Shown one piece after another: positions 12,568 to 23,992 of a DNA stretch of 64,000 bases (its first letter is position 1; each line of letters starts with the position of its first letter). The DNA is from Brachionus manjavacas (lineage: Eukaryota > Rotifera > Eurotatoria > Ploima > Brachionidae): NCBI GenBank assembly GCA_019054805.1, contig JAHQIY010000008.1, forward strand, positions 4,821,501 to 4,885,500. Direction: 5' to 3'. A program made the translations under genes and the position numbers. Under the pieces are notes generated by a model. The model had not been told where the DNA came from, searched no databases, and was given only the letters and a program-made list of their open reading frames with translations.

Positions 12568-13432
12568 TTTTTTAGTGAATATTTTTAAAAAATAAAGATA
12601 AATTTTTTTTTCAAAAATTCTTTTCTTTTTTAAGGATTGACTAGACAAATTTGGAATATTTTAAAAAGAAATTCTAAAGAACAGTTTATTTTGAAATTTT
12701 AATTTTAATTTTTTTCATCTCTAGGTCAAATTCAGTGAAAAAAAATTATTCAAATTTTGCGGTTCAATTTATAATTTGGGATTATTAAATTTTGTAAAAC
12801 ATTTTTTTGGCAATGATAAAAACCTTTTTATTTCATTTAAAAGAGAACATATTATGTTTATGTAATGAATATTATCATTGGTTTTAGAATCAATAAGGAG
12901 AATATAAAATTATTAGAATAGAATTATAAATAAGGCAACTTTTTTAAATTATCGCCAATTTTTAAAAGATATCTTAAATTATAATAATAAACGATAAAAT
13001 ATTAGTTTTGTTCTAAAGAAAATTTGATTAATTTAAAATTATATTTGAAAATTTTTAAAATTATTTTATATATTCTTTCGAATTTTGCTCCAGAAATACA
13101 TTTAAAATGAGGAGAGAAAACTAGAATCGCTCATAAACTCTGGCTCTTGTTCTAATTATATTCTAATAATCGAAAATTATTTCAATTAATTATTATGATG
13201 ATTAAATGCTGCCGTTGCGCTGCTCTACCTGGTCGATTTTGAATGCAAATATGCGACTATGTCACATTGTTTATGCTCAGGACACTTATCCACTTATAAG
13301 AGGAAAAAGTTATCCAGAAAAATTATTAAATAAATGCTAATTAAATAATTTTTTTTTTTATTTAAAATTAGAATTTATAATTTGAACTAAAATTTATTTC
13401 TACTAGTTTTTAGTTTATTATTTTTTTTTCAA
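12568..13432. other. Upstream region of PSMD10; less AT-rich island at 13190-13310
   Basis: Intergenic and presumably contains the PSMD10 promoter. Most is A/T-rich, but 13200-13310 is distinctly richer in G+C. It includes an octamer-like ATGCAAAT at about 13240 and a TATGTCAC just downstream. No ORF continuity or tRNA-like structure was found in the island. Confidence 0.4.
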
Positions 13433-14891
13433 ATGCTTGCTGTTCCTATCATTTTCATATTTTTGTGTTTTATGTTTCGATTTTTGTTTTTTTTTAATAT
13501 TTTTACCAATTCAATTGACCAAACAGCTAACCAAATACTCAGGTGAGAATTTTAACAAATCTTTTTAATTATTATAAATTAATCTGTCTTATCTATTGAT
13601 CAAAAATCTAATTTTATTAGAGTTTTTTTTTATCAAAAATACATAATCACTTAAATTCAAGCATGTTTATTTAGCAAAAGTCAAGACATTTAACAATTGA
13701 GGTTCTTGGCAATTCCGCAATTCTTTGTTGTGCCATATTATGAATGTAATTATTTTATGTTAATAGTTGGACACACGCGGCAAAGATTATTTAAATCGAG
13801 GTTCTAGAAAATAATGCAAAATTAATAAATTTTAAAATTAAATTATTTTAAGTATTGAAGAATAATTAATGTTATGAAAAAAAAAATTTTCTCTTAAGTT
13901 AATTATCATTAAAGATTTTATTTGTAATTTATTTTAATTTTAGAAAAAAAATTATAAAAAAAATTTCTATTTATAATTAATTTTAATGTAAAATATAAAT
14001 AGATGTAAAATATTCGATTTTATAATTTATTTTTTGTTATAAAACAAATTCAGTAAATTATCATATGAAATCTGGACCATTTATAATATTCAAAAAATAC
14101 TTTAAAATTATAAATTTATAGAATTATTTGTATTAACATTTTTGTTTCGTTTTTTTATTTAGAAAAAAGGGTCGAGACAAATAAGAGTGTTCAGAAAGTC
14201 GATGAAATCAGGTATTTTTGCCAAAATTTCAACAATACGAAATAAAATTGACCGTGAAATCTTTTCTTTCGAAAGAGATGCTGAATTTTTATGTTTATTT
14301 TTAAATTAGCTTTATAAACCATTTGTTAGCATTGAACCAAGCCGACCCATTAAAGTAAGATGAATCAGTTTAATCGTTCAACCAAGAAAATTTAAACTTT
14401 ATAACTGCCTGTAAGTCCATGAAATTTTATCATGTAATTTTAAAAAAGCAAAATTTTTGATTATTGGTAGATTTGAACCATCAGACTTAAATAAAAAAAA
14501 GTAAATATTAGAATTTTTTGGTAAAAATTACCAAGATAAGAATCGTAATTAAACATTTGAAGAAACTGATACCAATAAAGTTTTTTGAATCCCGTATATA
14601 TTTTTAAAGCTTAATTTTTAAGAGTATATTTATCAGCAATTTTATGAAGAATTATCAAATTGGAGAGGTCTTATAATAAAGAGTTTTAGTTTGTTTGCTG
14701 CAAAAATATTTTACAATCAAAAGATTGCTTAGAAATGGCATTAGATGAAAAAAAAAATTTTTAAATGAATAATAAATTAATTAATTTTTAAAGATTACAA
14801 TTAAAAAATGTTGTCCAGATATTTTTGAATCTCCAAAAAAAAAAATTTTTTTCTATTATGTTAGGATTTAAAAAAGCCGTTCAACAATTAA
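13433..14891 (+). CDS. Speculative four-exon short secreted peptide (about 67 aa)
   Basis: Four short pieces join in frame with GT-AG borders: 13433-13542, 14170-14211, 14330-14354 and 14865-14891. Exon 1 starts MLAVPIIFIFLCFMFRFLFF, a strong signal-peptide-like stretch, and ends CTCAG|GTGAGA. Exon 2 encodes VETNKSVQKVDEI and ends ATCAG|GTATTT. Exon 3 encodes IEPSRPIK before GTAAGA. Exon 4 reads DLKKPFNN then stop. The mature part would be small, hydrophilic and cysteine-free, as in neuropeptide-type or other short secreted products, but no known family is recognised. The last two exons are short enough to be fortuitous. The first two junctions are the best supported. Confidence 0.28.
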
Positions 14892-15589
14892 TTGAGAGAC
14901 ATAAAAAATATTTTAATTATTATTTGATATTAAAATATTTAATATCAAGAGTTAAAAGAAACGCTTAATTTTTGATTTTAAAGTAACTCTGTTTTTTATT
15001 ACAGAAATGGTCTGTCAATATCAGAATTCAGAATATGATTCTGATGTCTTTTTTATTATAGTTTATAATTATTAAATAAATATTTTATTTTAACGGATAT
15101 ATACTTAATATAGGACTAAAGTAAAGCGTTTTTATGCATATAAAAAAATCTGAAATGAATGAATCAAGAGAAATTTTGAGGAAGCATGCGAAAATTTTCC
15201 AGAAAATGCTAAAAATACATTTTTTTTATTTAAAGTTAAAAAGAACGTAATGAAACAAATTTCTGCAAATATATCTGTATTTTCTTTGAAATCTTAACAC
15301 CATATTAAGATAGTAAAAAGCAGCCAAAGTTTTTGCAATTAATAATTTAAGTCTGTTATTTAAACATTAGAATTATCGGCATCACAAACTATTAAATTTA
15401 GAATATATTAAATTCTATAGAACTTTCATTTTATTAAAATTGATGCAAAAATCAATCTTTGATTTTAATGGATTTTATTCGTATCTTAGCATATTGCACA
15501 GTTATTACCAATCATTTAGAAAATTGTAAATAAGTTATTAATTCAATAAAAAAATATTTATGTACATTTGAAAATGGCATATAGTAGTA
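14892..15589. other. AT-rich gene-free stretch
   Basis: Nothing recognisable apart from homopolymer runs. Confidence 0.5.
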
Positions 15590-15905
15590 GTAGTCGTAGT
15601 ATAAACTGCTGTACAGCGAATGAACGCTATACCAACGCCAAATATGACGTCTGGCCCACTAAGAGCCTTAGCAGTCGTTGCTTCTATTTATTCCAAAAAC
15701 TTCTTTGTCGATTATTGCCTTGAAACCATTGAGTGAAACCGCATTTATAGCTCGTGTTGACAAACCATTCCATATGTACACTACTCTGTTTGTTAAAAAG
15801 TTAAAGCGATGCGGACCATTCTTGTTTAGTTCTCTTACTAGCCTCTTGTCATGTCTTCTCAGATTACTAGCTGGCCCTGTTGTTGTTTTCGCATAATTAA
15901 TTCCG
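15590..15905 (-). mobile_element. 3' end of a non-LTR retrotransposon (C-terminus of ORF2 plus tail)
   Basis: The minus strand reads an uninterrupted C-terminus. It contains GPASNLRRHDKRLVRELN, NFLTNRVVYIWNGLSTRAIN and SLNGFKAIIDKEVF, then stops near 15671. The block R-V-V-x-x-W-N-x-L followed by S-x-N-x-F-K-x-x-I/L-D is the hallmark end of CR1/LINE-type ORF2 proteins. A roughly 75-bp 3' UTR follows and ends in a TAC/GTA-type simple repeat (about 15587-15602 on the plus strand). The element is 5'-truncated near 15905. It may belong to the same family as the RT piece at 4570-5195. Confidence 0.8.
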
Positions 15906-17285
15906 TTTATTAAACTTATATAGATGTTGAATTTACTTTAAAAAAAAACTAAATTAATAAAAAAATAATCAAATAATTCATTTTACTTATTATAGTTTGT
16001 GACTTATTACTCAATGTTTTTGGCACTCTTTACCAATATTTAATTGTAACCATACCTCTTTATTTAGCTCCCAAGCTCAATTTTTGGACTAGGAAATCGA
16101 AGTCGATATTTCGCCGAAACTAAATCAGATTTTTCGCTTCATCAGCCCTAATTACAACAAGGTGAAATTGAATTATCTCAATAGGGCTTGTTGTCTTTTA
16201 AGACTCATATTTAACTAGTTTAAATACCTTTAGAATAATTGATCATTCCATTGATAGCTTATATTCTAAAATAAAAATATAACTTTAATTTTGTTTAATA
16301 CAAATTTGTGCAATGAGTTTTAGTCAGAAAAATATGTGTCAAAAAGTGTTTCAAAAAAATTGGATTAACCCGTATTTTTCTTCTTCAAATCAGAAAAATC
16401 TGTAAATTAAGTAAACGTGTATTTTTCATACCAAAAATTCAAACGAATTCTAACGATATCTTGACATATATCCTAGAAAATATAAGTTTTTTTTTTTTAA
16501 TCTTACTTAAATTTAGTTATCCATTTTTATAGAAAATATTAGGTGAAAATTTAAATTTCTGATTCCTCCCGATAAATTTAAAATTTTTGGATTTTTTTAA
16601 TTTCAAAAAAAAAACAAAAATAAGATTTATTTTTTTAAATTTTGGTAATTTCGGTATTTTAGTAGAAAATTAGTTTAAAAAAGGAAATTAAACAGCAAAA
16701 AGAAAAAAATCTAAAAAAAATTTCTTTTTTATATTTAAAATTATGAATTTTTAGATAAATGATAAGCAATTAGGTTATTAAAAAAAATTTAGTATTGGTA
16801 AATTTTTACCAATCTTTTTTAATTTTTTTCATAGTTAATACAATTCAAGTTGATATTATTGTAAATTGAAAGCTTGAATGTTGCATATTTCAAGTTTGAT
16901 CATTCGATTCCAAAGCTATTTATCACTCTTAAATAAAGTTTTCAACATCATTGAAATTTTTGACTCCAAATTTAAACAGTTTAAAAATTTATAAATAATA
17001 ATTTTGAAAAATAACACCAAAGAGTTCAGTAATAATCAAAATAAGGTGGGATAATTTTAAATAAACTGCACTTTGACAGAAGTTGACAAACAGAAAAGTC
17101 TGTTTATACTAAATAATTTCTTATTAGCAGCAAACGCAAGCAATGCTGCAAGCTAGTTTGGATAAATTTAGAATCAAAATTTTAGATAATGTTCAATCTT
17201 AAAAATAAAATAAAGCTAAATTTAAAGTAAAATTTAATAAAAATTTAAAAGAATAAAATGTGAAAAAATTCAAATAAATGAATAA
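15906..17285. other. AT-rich gene-free stretch
   Basis: No ORF with recognisable content and no terminal repeats seen. Confidence 0.45.
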
Positions 17286-17289
17286 AATA

Positions 17290-17790
17290 AAAGAAAGATT
17301 ATTTACATAGTTTGTTTAAATATTTGAGAGTTCAGGAAAAGAGGGAATTATAAGGTACTAATTAAAAAATGGAGTCGGGTATTCGATATATCTTGATTCG
17401 AAGCCTTCTTTATACTCTTCCACCAATTTGACAACTATTGGAACAGAATGGCTCAATCCTGTCAAGAATATATCTCACTAAACAAAAAATCAATTCGAGA
17501 CTGTTTGTAGCTTAAGTTTATTGAAGACTGCTTGGTGCATACTATGAAGGGGGTTTCATTTTTTAGATTTAAGATAGATCTTGCAGCTGAGTTTTGAATA
17601 GCTTGTTTTTTTTTATAGTTAGTTTCTGAGAATGAATTTAAAAAAGGAAAAGAATAATCTAAAATTGATCCTATTAAGGATTTATAAAGATTTTGTAATG
17701 TTTTGTTATTTAGATCCCATTTCTTATTTAAAAGATACTTAATTAAATTAAGCCTTGCATTTAGTGTCGAAAATCGAATATTGTATTTGA
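17290..17790 (-). mobile_element. LINE-A 3' fragment
   Basis: Homologous to the C-terminal coding part of the copy at 31480-32520, in the same minus orientation: the plus-strand stretch TTCGATATATCTTGATTCGA and the following several hundred bases align by eye. Frameshifts and stops interrupt it. The characteristic TGTACCGAGCT tail is not obvious at its 3' side, so this copy is also 3'-eroded. Confidence 0.65.
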
Positions 17791-18595
17791 TTTTGTATTT
17801 AAATATTTTTTACTTAAAATCTAATTATATTTGTAAATGAAATTTTAAAATTTTAATTTTTAGTTTTAAGATACTTGAATATGTGTTCAAATAAAAAAAA
17901 ATTCTTTTTTAAATTTGAACAAAAAATTTATTTGATTTAAATAATTAAATAAATAAAATCAAAATTTTAATTTGATTCAGAAAAAAATAATTAGTCGAAA
18001 ATTGAATTTAAAATTATTTAAATTTTTAAATCAAAAACAAAATTAGATAGTTCTCTTTGTTAACCTTCTAAAAATCAACAGGATCTTTTTGTTAGAAGGT
18101 TCCAAATTATATTTATATTTCTTTTTCCACAACATTAGATTTGATACTATTTTTCAATTTTTCCATTAATTATATCAAAAATTTGGAATATGATTCTTTT
18201 CTGATTATTTTGTGATTTAACATCTTAAGTTATTGCCGTAAAATGCAGAAGCGTGAGTATCTTTAATTTTGTTATTCTATAGAGAATCTTCGAATACTTG
18301 TCAAATAGCAAATATTATAAGTCAATTACAACTAAAAAGAAAATGATTTAATTTTCAAACAGGAAAAAATTATTTTGAGATTTTTATTATTGAATGAATC
18401 AAAAACTAAAAGGAAGAAAAAAACAAATAATTAAACAAGACAAAACAAAAACATTATTTTTAATAAACAAGAACAGAGATAGCTTTAGCTGGGCTTCCCT
18501 GTTCTTGATGTCGTTGTTCGTAGTTGTTTTTCGATTTTTTGAATGAGATTTATCTCTTCACGCTGAGTCTGGTGATCGACTTTCAAGGCTTTGAA
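17791..18595. other. AT-rich gene-free stretch
   Basis: No gene recognised. A short GC-richer patch at about 18480-18600 has no evident function. Confidence 0.45.
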
Positions 18596-18599
18596 ATAG

Positions 18600-19600
18600 T
18601 TTATCTTTTTTATTTGTTTTTTGTACCAAGCTTGAGCTCCTTCAGAATAACTAATAAAAAAATAAAATAAAAATAAAAATCAAGTCAATAAACTAAACTA
18701 AAATAAAATCAAAATAAAGTTAATAAGCTAAAATAAAATGTAAAAAAGTTAAAAAGACATATATATTGAAATAGTTTGCTACTTGTTACACATGTTTATA
18801 AAGTTGAGGCTTCAGGCAAAAAAGATGTAAGGAGAAATTACACAATGGAGTCTGGAAACCAATGGAATAGAATGACTCATTCCTATCCTAATATGTCTCT
18901 CTTGTAGTTTTTTGATATTATTTTCTGAAAATGAATTCAAGCAAGGAAAAGAATAGTCTAAAACGATTTATATAAATTTGCTAGTGTATTTTGATTCAGA
19001 CCCTATTTTTTGTTTGACAGCATCTTAATAATATTTATATTAGTTTTTTATTGCAGCGTTCTTTAATTTCGTCTACCACTTTAATAAAGTTTAACTTAGA
19101 ATCAAATTTAATACCAAGTAACTAGATTCTTTTTTGGCTCACTATTCTGTTTCCATAAATTTTTTAGTTTAGATTATCACCCTCTTTTTTGTACCTAGAG
19201 AAGACTACTGAACACGACTTTTCAACTGATATCTTCATTTTCCACTTAATAAGCCATTGTTCTAGTTTGTTGGCGTATTTATTTATCTTTTTTTCTAGGT
19301 TCCCCTTTTTTTTGTAAATGAATAATGTAACTAGATCATTTGCGAAAAGCGAAAAGCATTTACATTTACCTTAAATATAGAGACTCAGATCCTGATACCG
19401 CTTCATTTTTCAATCTTTTTAAAGCCATAATTAATTCATTTAAGCAAATTTGATCATAAAAACTACACTGATTATAATTTTCAATAGTTGTGTAATCTTG
19501 TTTTAAATACGTCTTTTTTCCCGTGTTTGGAGATACGATATTGCGAACAAAGTTGTTGTAATTGTTTAAGATTATATCCTGCATATGTGCCATGATGAAA
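18600..19600 (-). mobile_element. LINE-A copy with internal deletion
   Basis: Read on the minus strand, it starts with an endonuclease-RT linker type ORF (19593-19366; contains NELIMALKRLKNEAVSG). It then jumps directly into FSLFANDLVTLFIYKK, equivalent to the FADD block, followed by EQWLIKWKMKISVEKSC and LLGIKFDSKLNF. The family tail lies at about 18611-18650. The central RT blocks are missing, and stops and frameshifts are present. Confidence 0.7.
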
Positions 19601-19619
19601 CCAATAATGATGATTGACT

Positions 19620-19745
19620 TTTTTGTTTTTTTATTTGTAAATCTGTACCGAGCTAGTGCTCCTTCAGAATAAAAATGTATTAAATAAAAAAAATAAGGAT
19701 TAAATAATGAGAAAAAAACTAAAATTAAAATTAAAAAATTAATTA
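19620..19745 (-). mobile_element. LINE-A tail-only copy
   Basis: Contains just the family 3' tail (plus strand TGTACCGAGCTAGTGCTCC at about 19645-19663) and adjoining A/T-rich sequence, next to the 5' side of the preceding LINE-A copy. It is an extreme 5' truncation. Confidence 0.6.
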
Positions 19746-20869
19746 TTTTTTACTATTTTTTGTCCAGTGGTTTTTATAAAGTGATAGAAAAGAGGACCCA
19801 TTCCAGAGATAAATGAAATAAAGAAGCTTATCAGAGATGAAAATAATTCAAAAAACATTAGATTAGTTGTCTATTTGTCACTAATCAATTCTTTTTGTTT
19901 TAGATTAATAACTTTTTGTTCTGAGATTAATTGATTTTTATTTTGTTCCGAAAATATATTTATTTTTTTTTGTTTGAATTTTATAGTTCTAACAGTAAAT
20001 TTAAGTCAATTTTTTTGCTGAGTCTAATGTGATTCTTAAGAATTATTTGTTGCTTCACAATTTAATTAATTGTCGTAAACCTTGAAGATTAAGTTATTTT
20101 TTTTTCAAAGATTATTTAACATGTCTTTTGAACAGAGATTGAAAAACCATTGCTCGAGTTCTTTAAGGTACTTAATAATCATTCGTTTCGGAGATTTTCT
20201 TTCTTTATAAAAATGAAAAATGTAGCCAAATAATCTGCAAAAAAGAAGGCAACATTGGTAGTTTGTTTTCGACCTTGTTTAAAAAAAAAAACACTTTGTG
20301 TCATCAGCAAATATTTTGACTTTAAATTTCTTTAAAACCAAAGGAGATCATGAATTGAATACAACAAGGTGCTTTGAAGATAAAATTTTAGCGTGGTCAA
20401 TTTAAAATTTTGAAGCAAGCAGAATAGAGTAATTTTTCGAATTTTTATTTTTTTCTTTTAAATAGTAATAATCAAAGATTAACATTAATAAATCAGAAAT
20501 AATTAAATCAGAAGCTTAATTCCATTTCTCAAAGCCATAAAGTGATAAAAAAACAAAACAAAAAAAAAGTAAAAAAAAGTAGTAGCAGTAGTAGTAGTCA
20601 TAAAGAGATATTAAAGTTAAACAGGTCCTCTAAAGAGAAACAGAACAAAACTTACAAATTACAAACTGATCCAGAGAATTAATTTTGCTTTTATTTATAA
20701 CTATATTAGCTAAGTTGTAAATTGCCAACAAACAAAAAAAAAAGAGAAGAGAAAAGAATAAAAAAAAAGAAGAAGAAAAACTATACAATACAGAACAATT
20801 TCAAAAATTTCCCTCGGATCTTGCGACGAGGACTTAAACGGTAAAATTAACTAAAAAAAAATAATTGTC
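19746..20869. other. Region 3' of the POU6 gene
   Basis: No gene seen. It probably contains the POU6 3' UTR on the minus strand. A short GTA-type simple repeat lies at about 20578-20600, and purine-rich A/G tracts at about 20735-20790. Confidence 0.45.
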
Positions 20870-22586
20870 TCAATTAGCATTTTCTTGGGCAGTTGTGTTT
20901 GACGCGATGTCGCTGCCGACCACGACTGTTTGAACCTGGCTGCCGTTCGCAGCTGCACTCTGCTCCTCGGCGCCCATCGCAGAAGCCTGCGCCTGCTGCT
21001 CGGCCTGGCTGTGTATCTGCGGCTCCAGCTTAGTATTGGTCAACGTGATCACTGTTTTAGTCGGCGTATTGCCGCCACTCTGCTGCGATGCCAAATGCGC
21101 CAGCTCCTGAATGTGCGCCTGGTCCATTTGATTGTTCACAATCATCACCGCCTGCTGCTGCTGCTGTTGCTGCTGCTGTTGTTGCTGTTGTTGTTGCTGC
21201 ATCATTTGATTGTTGAGTGTGTGGCTGATGGAGTTGCTTGACGAATTGGGGCTGAGAGACGCGTCCGAGTTGGTCTCGGCATTGTCCGACTTGAGCTTTT
21301 TCATGGTGTTCTTGAGCGCCTGACGCTTGTTGCAGAACCACACTCGGATCACCTCTCTGTCGTAGTTCAACTTCTGGGCGAGCATGGTCATGTCGGCGCC
21401 CTGGTTGCCCGACGGGTGCGTGTTCTTCTCGAAGTAGTCGTTGAGGATCTCGAGCGCTTGCGGCGTGAAGCTAGTGCGCCGCTTTCTCTTCTTGGTGTTC
21501 TCGGTGCCGAGCAAATCAGCGAAGTTTGTGTGTGTGCCCGATTTGAGTCTTAAAAAAGCGAAGAAAAAAAAATGCGAAATTAATAACCAGCTCGACGACT
21601 ATAAGACATAGAAAAAAATACCTATCCGCATATTTTAATTCGGCCTCCTGCATCCACTTTTCGAGCACGGGCTTTATCTTGGCGGCCGACTTGGGCGTGA
21701 TGTCGAGCTTTTCGAAGCGGCAAATGGCCGACTGGGAGTACGCGGGGCCCTTGGTGGCGCTGAGCGCCTGGCCCACCTGGGTCTGGGTGAGGCCGAGCGC
21801 GAGCCGCCTCAGCTTGAACGCCTTGGCGAACTCGCGGATCTCGTCCAGGTTGACGCCGTCCACAGTGGTCGCGTGCGTTATCTGGTGACTCGACTGCATG
21901 TTGGGTATGTTGGCGATGGTGGGGCCCTGGTCGTCCATGGACGTGTCCGTTTTGTCGTCTTCTTCGAGCAGCGTTTTGATGGGCGTAGTGCCGTTCTGGT
22001 TGCCAGTCGCATTGCCGCTGCTCACGCGGCCTCCGTTGGCGCTCTGGCCGCTGTTCTGCGGCATCGACGCGAACTGAATTTGGGACAGGTTGACAGCTTG
22101 GAGGAGATTTGAATTTTGGCCCTGTGTCGACTGATTGTTTGTCTGCACGTTGACAGTTTGAATTTGCGAGGCGTTCTGTTGTGAGGCGGCGGCGGCCTGG
22201 CCCGAGCCGGACGACGAGGCCGCCTGGAGCACCGGCAGCGACAGGATCTGGCCCTGGTGGTTGATGACCAGCGTCTGCTGCTGCTGCTGTTGCTGCTGCT
22301 GCGAGGACTGCTGGGAGCCGTTCTGCGCAGGGTTGCTGGTGGTGGACGGCGTCGAGGAGGTGGACGCCGTTGCGGTCTGGCCCTGGCTCGCGGCCGCCTG
22401 TCCGCCGCCACCGCCGCCCTCCTGGTTCGGCTGCACCACGAGCTGCGAAAAGTTGGGTATCTGAAATATCTGGCCATTGGCCGTTATGAACGATATGGGC
22501 TGCTGGTTGGACTGGGAGAGCAGCGACACGGGAATATTTATGATCTGAGAGCTACCAGTCGATGATGGTATTAGAAATTGCTGCAT
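20870..22586 (-). CDS. POU6F: POU class 6 homeodomain transcription factor (Brn-5/pdm3 type)
   Basis: Two exons, 22586-21622 and 21548-20870, join across a 73-bp GT-AG intron in phase 2 to give 547 residues. The N-terminal half is Q/S/N/G-rich with a Gly run (57-62) and a Gln run (96-104). The POU-specific domain is at about 242-318 (NLDEIREFAKAFKLRRLALG; AICRFEKLDITPKSA). A linker at 322-340 leads to the homeodomain at about 341-408 (KKRKRRTSFTPQALEIL; VIRVWFCNKRQALKNT). These signatures assign it to POU6 rather than POU1-5. A long Gln run lies at 438-455. It is a nuclear DNA-binding regulator. Three extra residues sit between homeodomain helices 1 and 2 (HPSGNQGADMTML). It is far more G+C-rich than its surroundings. 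An upstream coding exon cannot be excluded, because an AG precedes the ATG. Confidence 0.95.
21137..21200 (-). repeat. Polyglutamine-coding CAG/CAA tract in POU6 exon 2
   Basis: Mixed CAA/CAG codons encode about 18 consecutive glutamines downstream of the homeodomain. The codon mixture suggests an older tract rather than a pure expanding repeat. A shorter 9-Gln tract lies in exon 1 near 22275-22305. Confidence 0.85.
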
Positions 22587-23260
22587 TTTTTTCTTATTAG
22601 CATTAAATCTACAAAATGATAATTAATTATTATAAAATTGGCTAATAATTATAATGTCATAGTCAGCAACAACAACCAAAAAGTAAGTTTTGATTGAAAT
22701 TGCATTCAGTGTGGTTTTTTTTGGTCGGAGTTGTTGTCGAATAATTATTAGCAAGAAATGATGATGAGAATAATTATTTTAAGTTTGGTGAAAAATTAGG
22801 CAAATTATTTTCCATACGATTATCATTTTGAACTAAAATAAGAAAGAGAAAAATGGAAATTAAAATAAAATATGGCTGGATTATTAGAGAATATATATTT
22901 ATAATTAGAGAGTGTGTGTGCGGAGTGGTGAGAGCTGTGTGCATGTGGACCCCCCCTGCTCCTGTGCGCTCGCTCGCCTCGCCATGCATGCACTAGCGTT
23001 GAACTCGACTTGGGCGTTCATTATGAACACTCGCATCAAATATGCAGCGAAAATGGTGTGCATAAATAAATGCTTATTACTAATGACTTTGCTAGCACTC
23101 TCTGAATAAAATATCTAGATTTTACTGTATCGGTTTCAATTAGCATAATTTGCCTATGCCATTCTTGAATTACTAATGCTTACTTTGGAAAGTAATTATC
23201 ATAATTTGGACGATTATTTAAGCCCGCCTCTATCGATCTTGAGTCAAAAGTTTAGTTTGG
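22587..23260 (-). promoter_or_regulatory. Putative POU6 upstream region with octamer/homeodomain-like sites
   Basis: This is the 5' flank of the POU6 gene (minus strand) and carries no gene. Two motifs resemble POU dimer sites, GCATAAATAAATGC (23060-23073) and GCATAATTTGC (23143-23153). Several TAATTATTA-type stretches lie at 22620-22760. Brn-5-class proteins are reported to favour GCATAA(n)TTAT-like sequences, so autoregulation is an inference. In such AT-rich DNA these motifs may also arise by chance. Confidence 0.35.
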
Positions 23261-23369
23261 GTCAATAGTCAAATATGGCTGTGCCCAAGTGAGTTTTTTT
23301 TTTTCATACCACACGTTCAATTCAAATTGCTTTAGTTATTAATCTCTTCATTGTTTTACCACTATTCCA

Positions 23370-23875
23370 CTAGTCCAAAAATTCAAATTTCATTGTAGTG
23401 ACATGTTTTTTGTCTTCGTTTTTTTTTTTTTTTAATAAACTTTCTTATTGATTCGAAAAAACTTTATCACTGTCCATATGAAAAAAAGTTACATGCTAGT
23501 GACATTCATTTTGTCCGTTCCTTATAGCTGTACAAAAATTTTAAGTTACAGTTTTTATTGTCTTATTTTATTCTTCATTTATTTGACTCTATCTACTTGA
23601 TGTCCAAAAAAATTAAAGTTTTATGTTAGTGACGTTTATTTTGTCCGATTTAAAAAAAAAACTATCTTAATATCTCTTCAAAAGTCTTACACTTTCCTCT
23701 TACTATCCACAAAAAATATTTTGCATACTTTTTATTTACTGACCATAATTCTAATTGATGACATTTCTTTTGTCTTAGTTATTTCCACCTTTTAAAAGAC
23801 TCTGGAATAGCTATCAACTTCATGTCCTTTTAAAATGAAGTTTGTCTTTTTAGTGACATTGGTTTTGAATTTAAC
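23370..23875. repeat. Diverged tandem array, about 100-130 bp period, five units
   Basis: Five copies of a module recur in the same orientation. Each ends in a core like TAGTGACATTxxTTTTGTC (around 23396, 23497, 23625, 23757 and 23850). Each core is preceded by a pyrimidine-rich stretch containing TGTCCA/TGTCC (around 23375, 23472, 23600, 23706 and 23823). The spacing between cores is 93-132 bp. Units are diverged, with no ORF. It lies 0.8-1.3 kb upstream of the POU6 ATG. Confidence 0.6.
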
Positions 23876-23939
23876 ACTCAAGAAAGAGATATTCTGCCAA
23901 AATGAGAAAGCCAATCGTTGTTTATTCAACTGTATATAT

Positions 23940-23992
23940 GATTAATAAAAATTAATAAAAATTAATAAAAATTAATAAAAATTAATAAAAAA
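23940..23992. repeat. Short tandem repeat (ATTAATAAAA)n
   Basis: About five near-identical head-to-tail copies of a 10-bp unit ATTAATAAAA, immediately after the diverged 100-130 bp array. Confidence 0.9.

Noticed and set aside
15678-15896. 72-codon plus-strand ORF
   Set aside because: Antisense of the LINE C-terminus, which has the clear R-V-V-x-x-W-N motif on the minus strand.
21057-22477. Minus-strand ORFs in the other frames of POU6 (Ala/Thr-rich and Arg-rich)
   Set aside because: Alternate-frame shadows of the CAG/CAA and Ser/Gln-rich coding sequence.
20930-22565. Long plus-strand ORFs opposite the POU6 exons (Leu-, Ala- and Cys-rich)
   Set aside because: They are antisense readings of Gln/Ala-coding repeats in the real gene; they have no domains and are homopolymeric.
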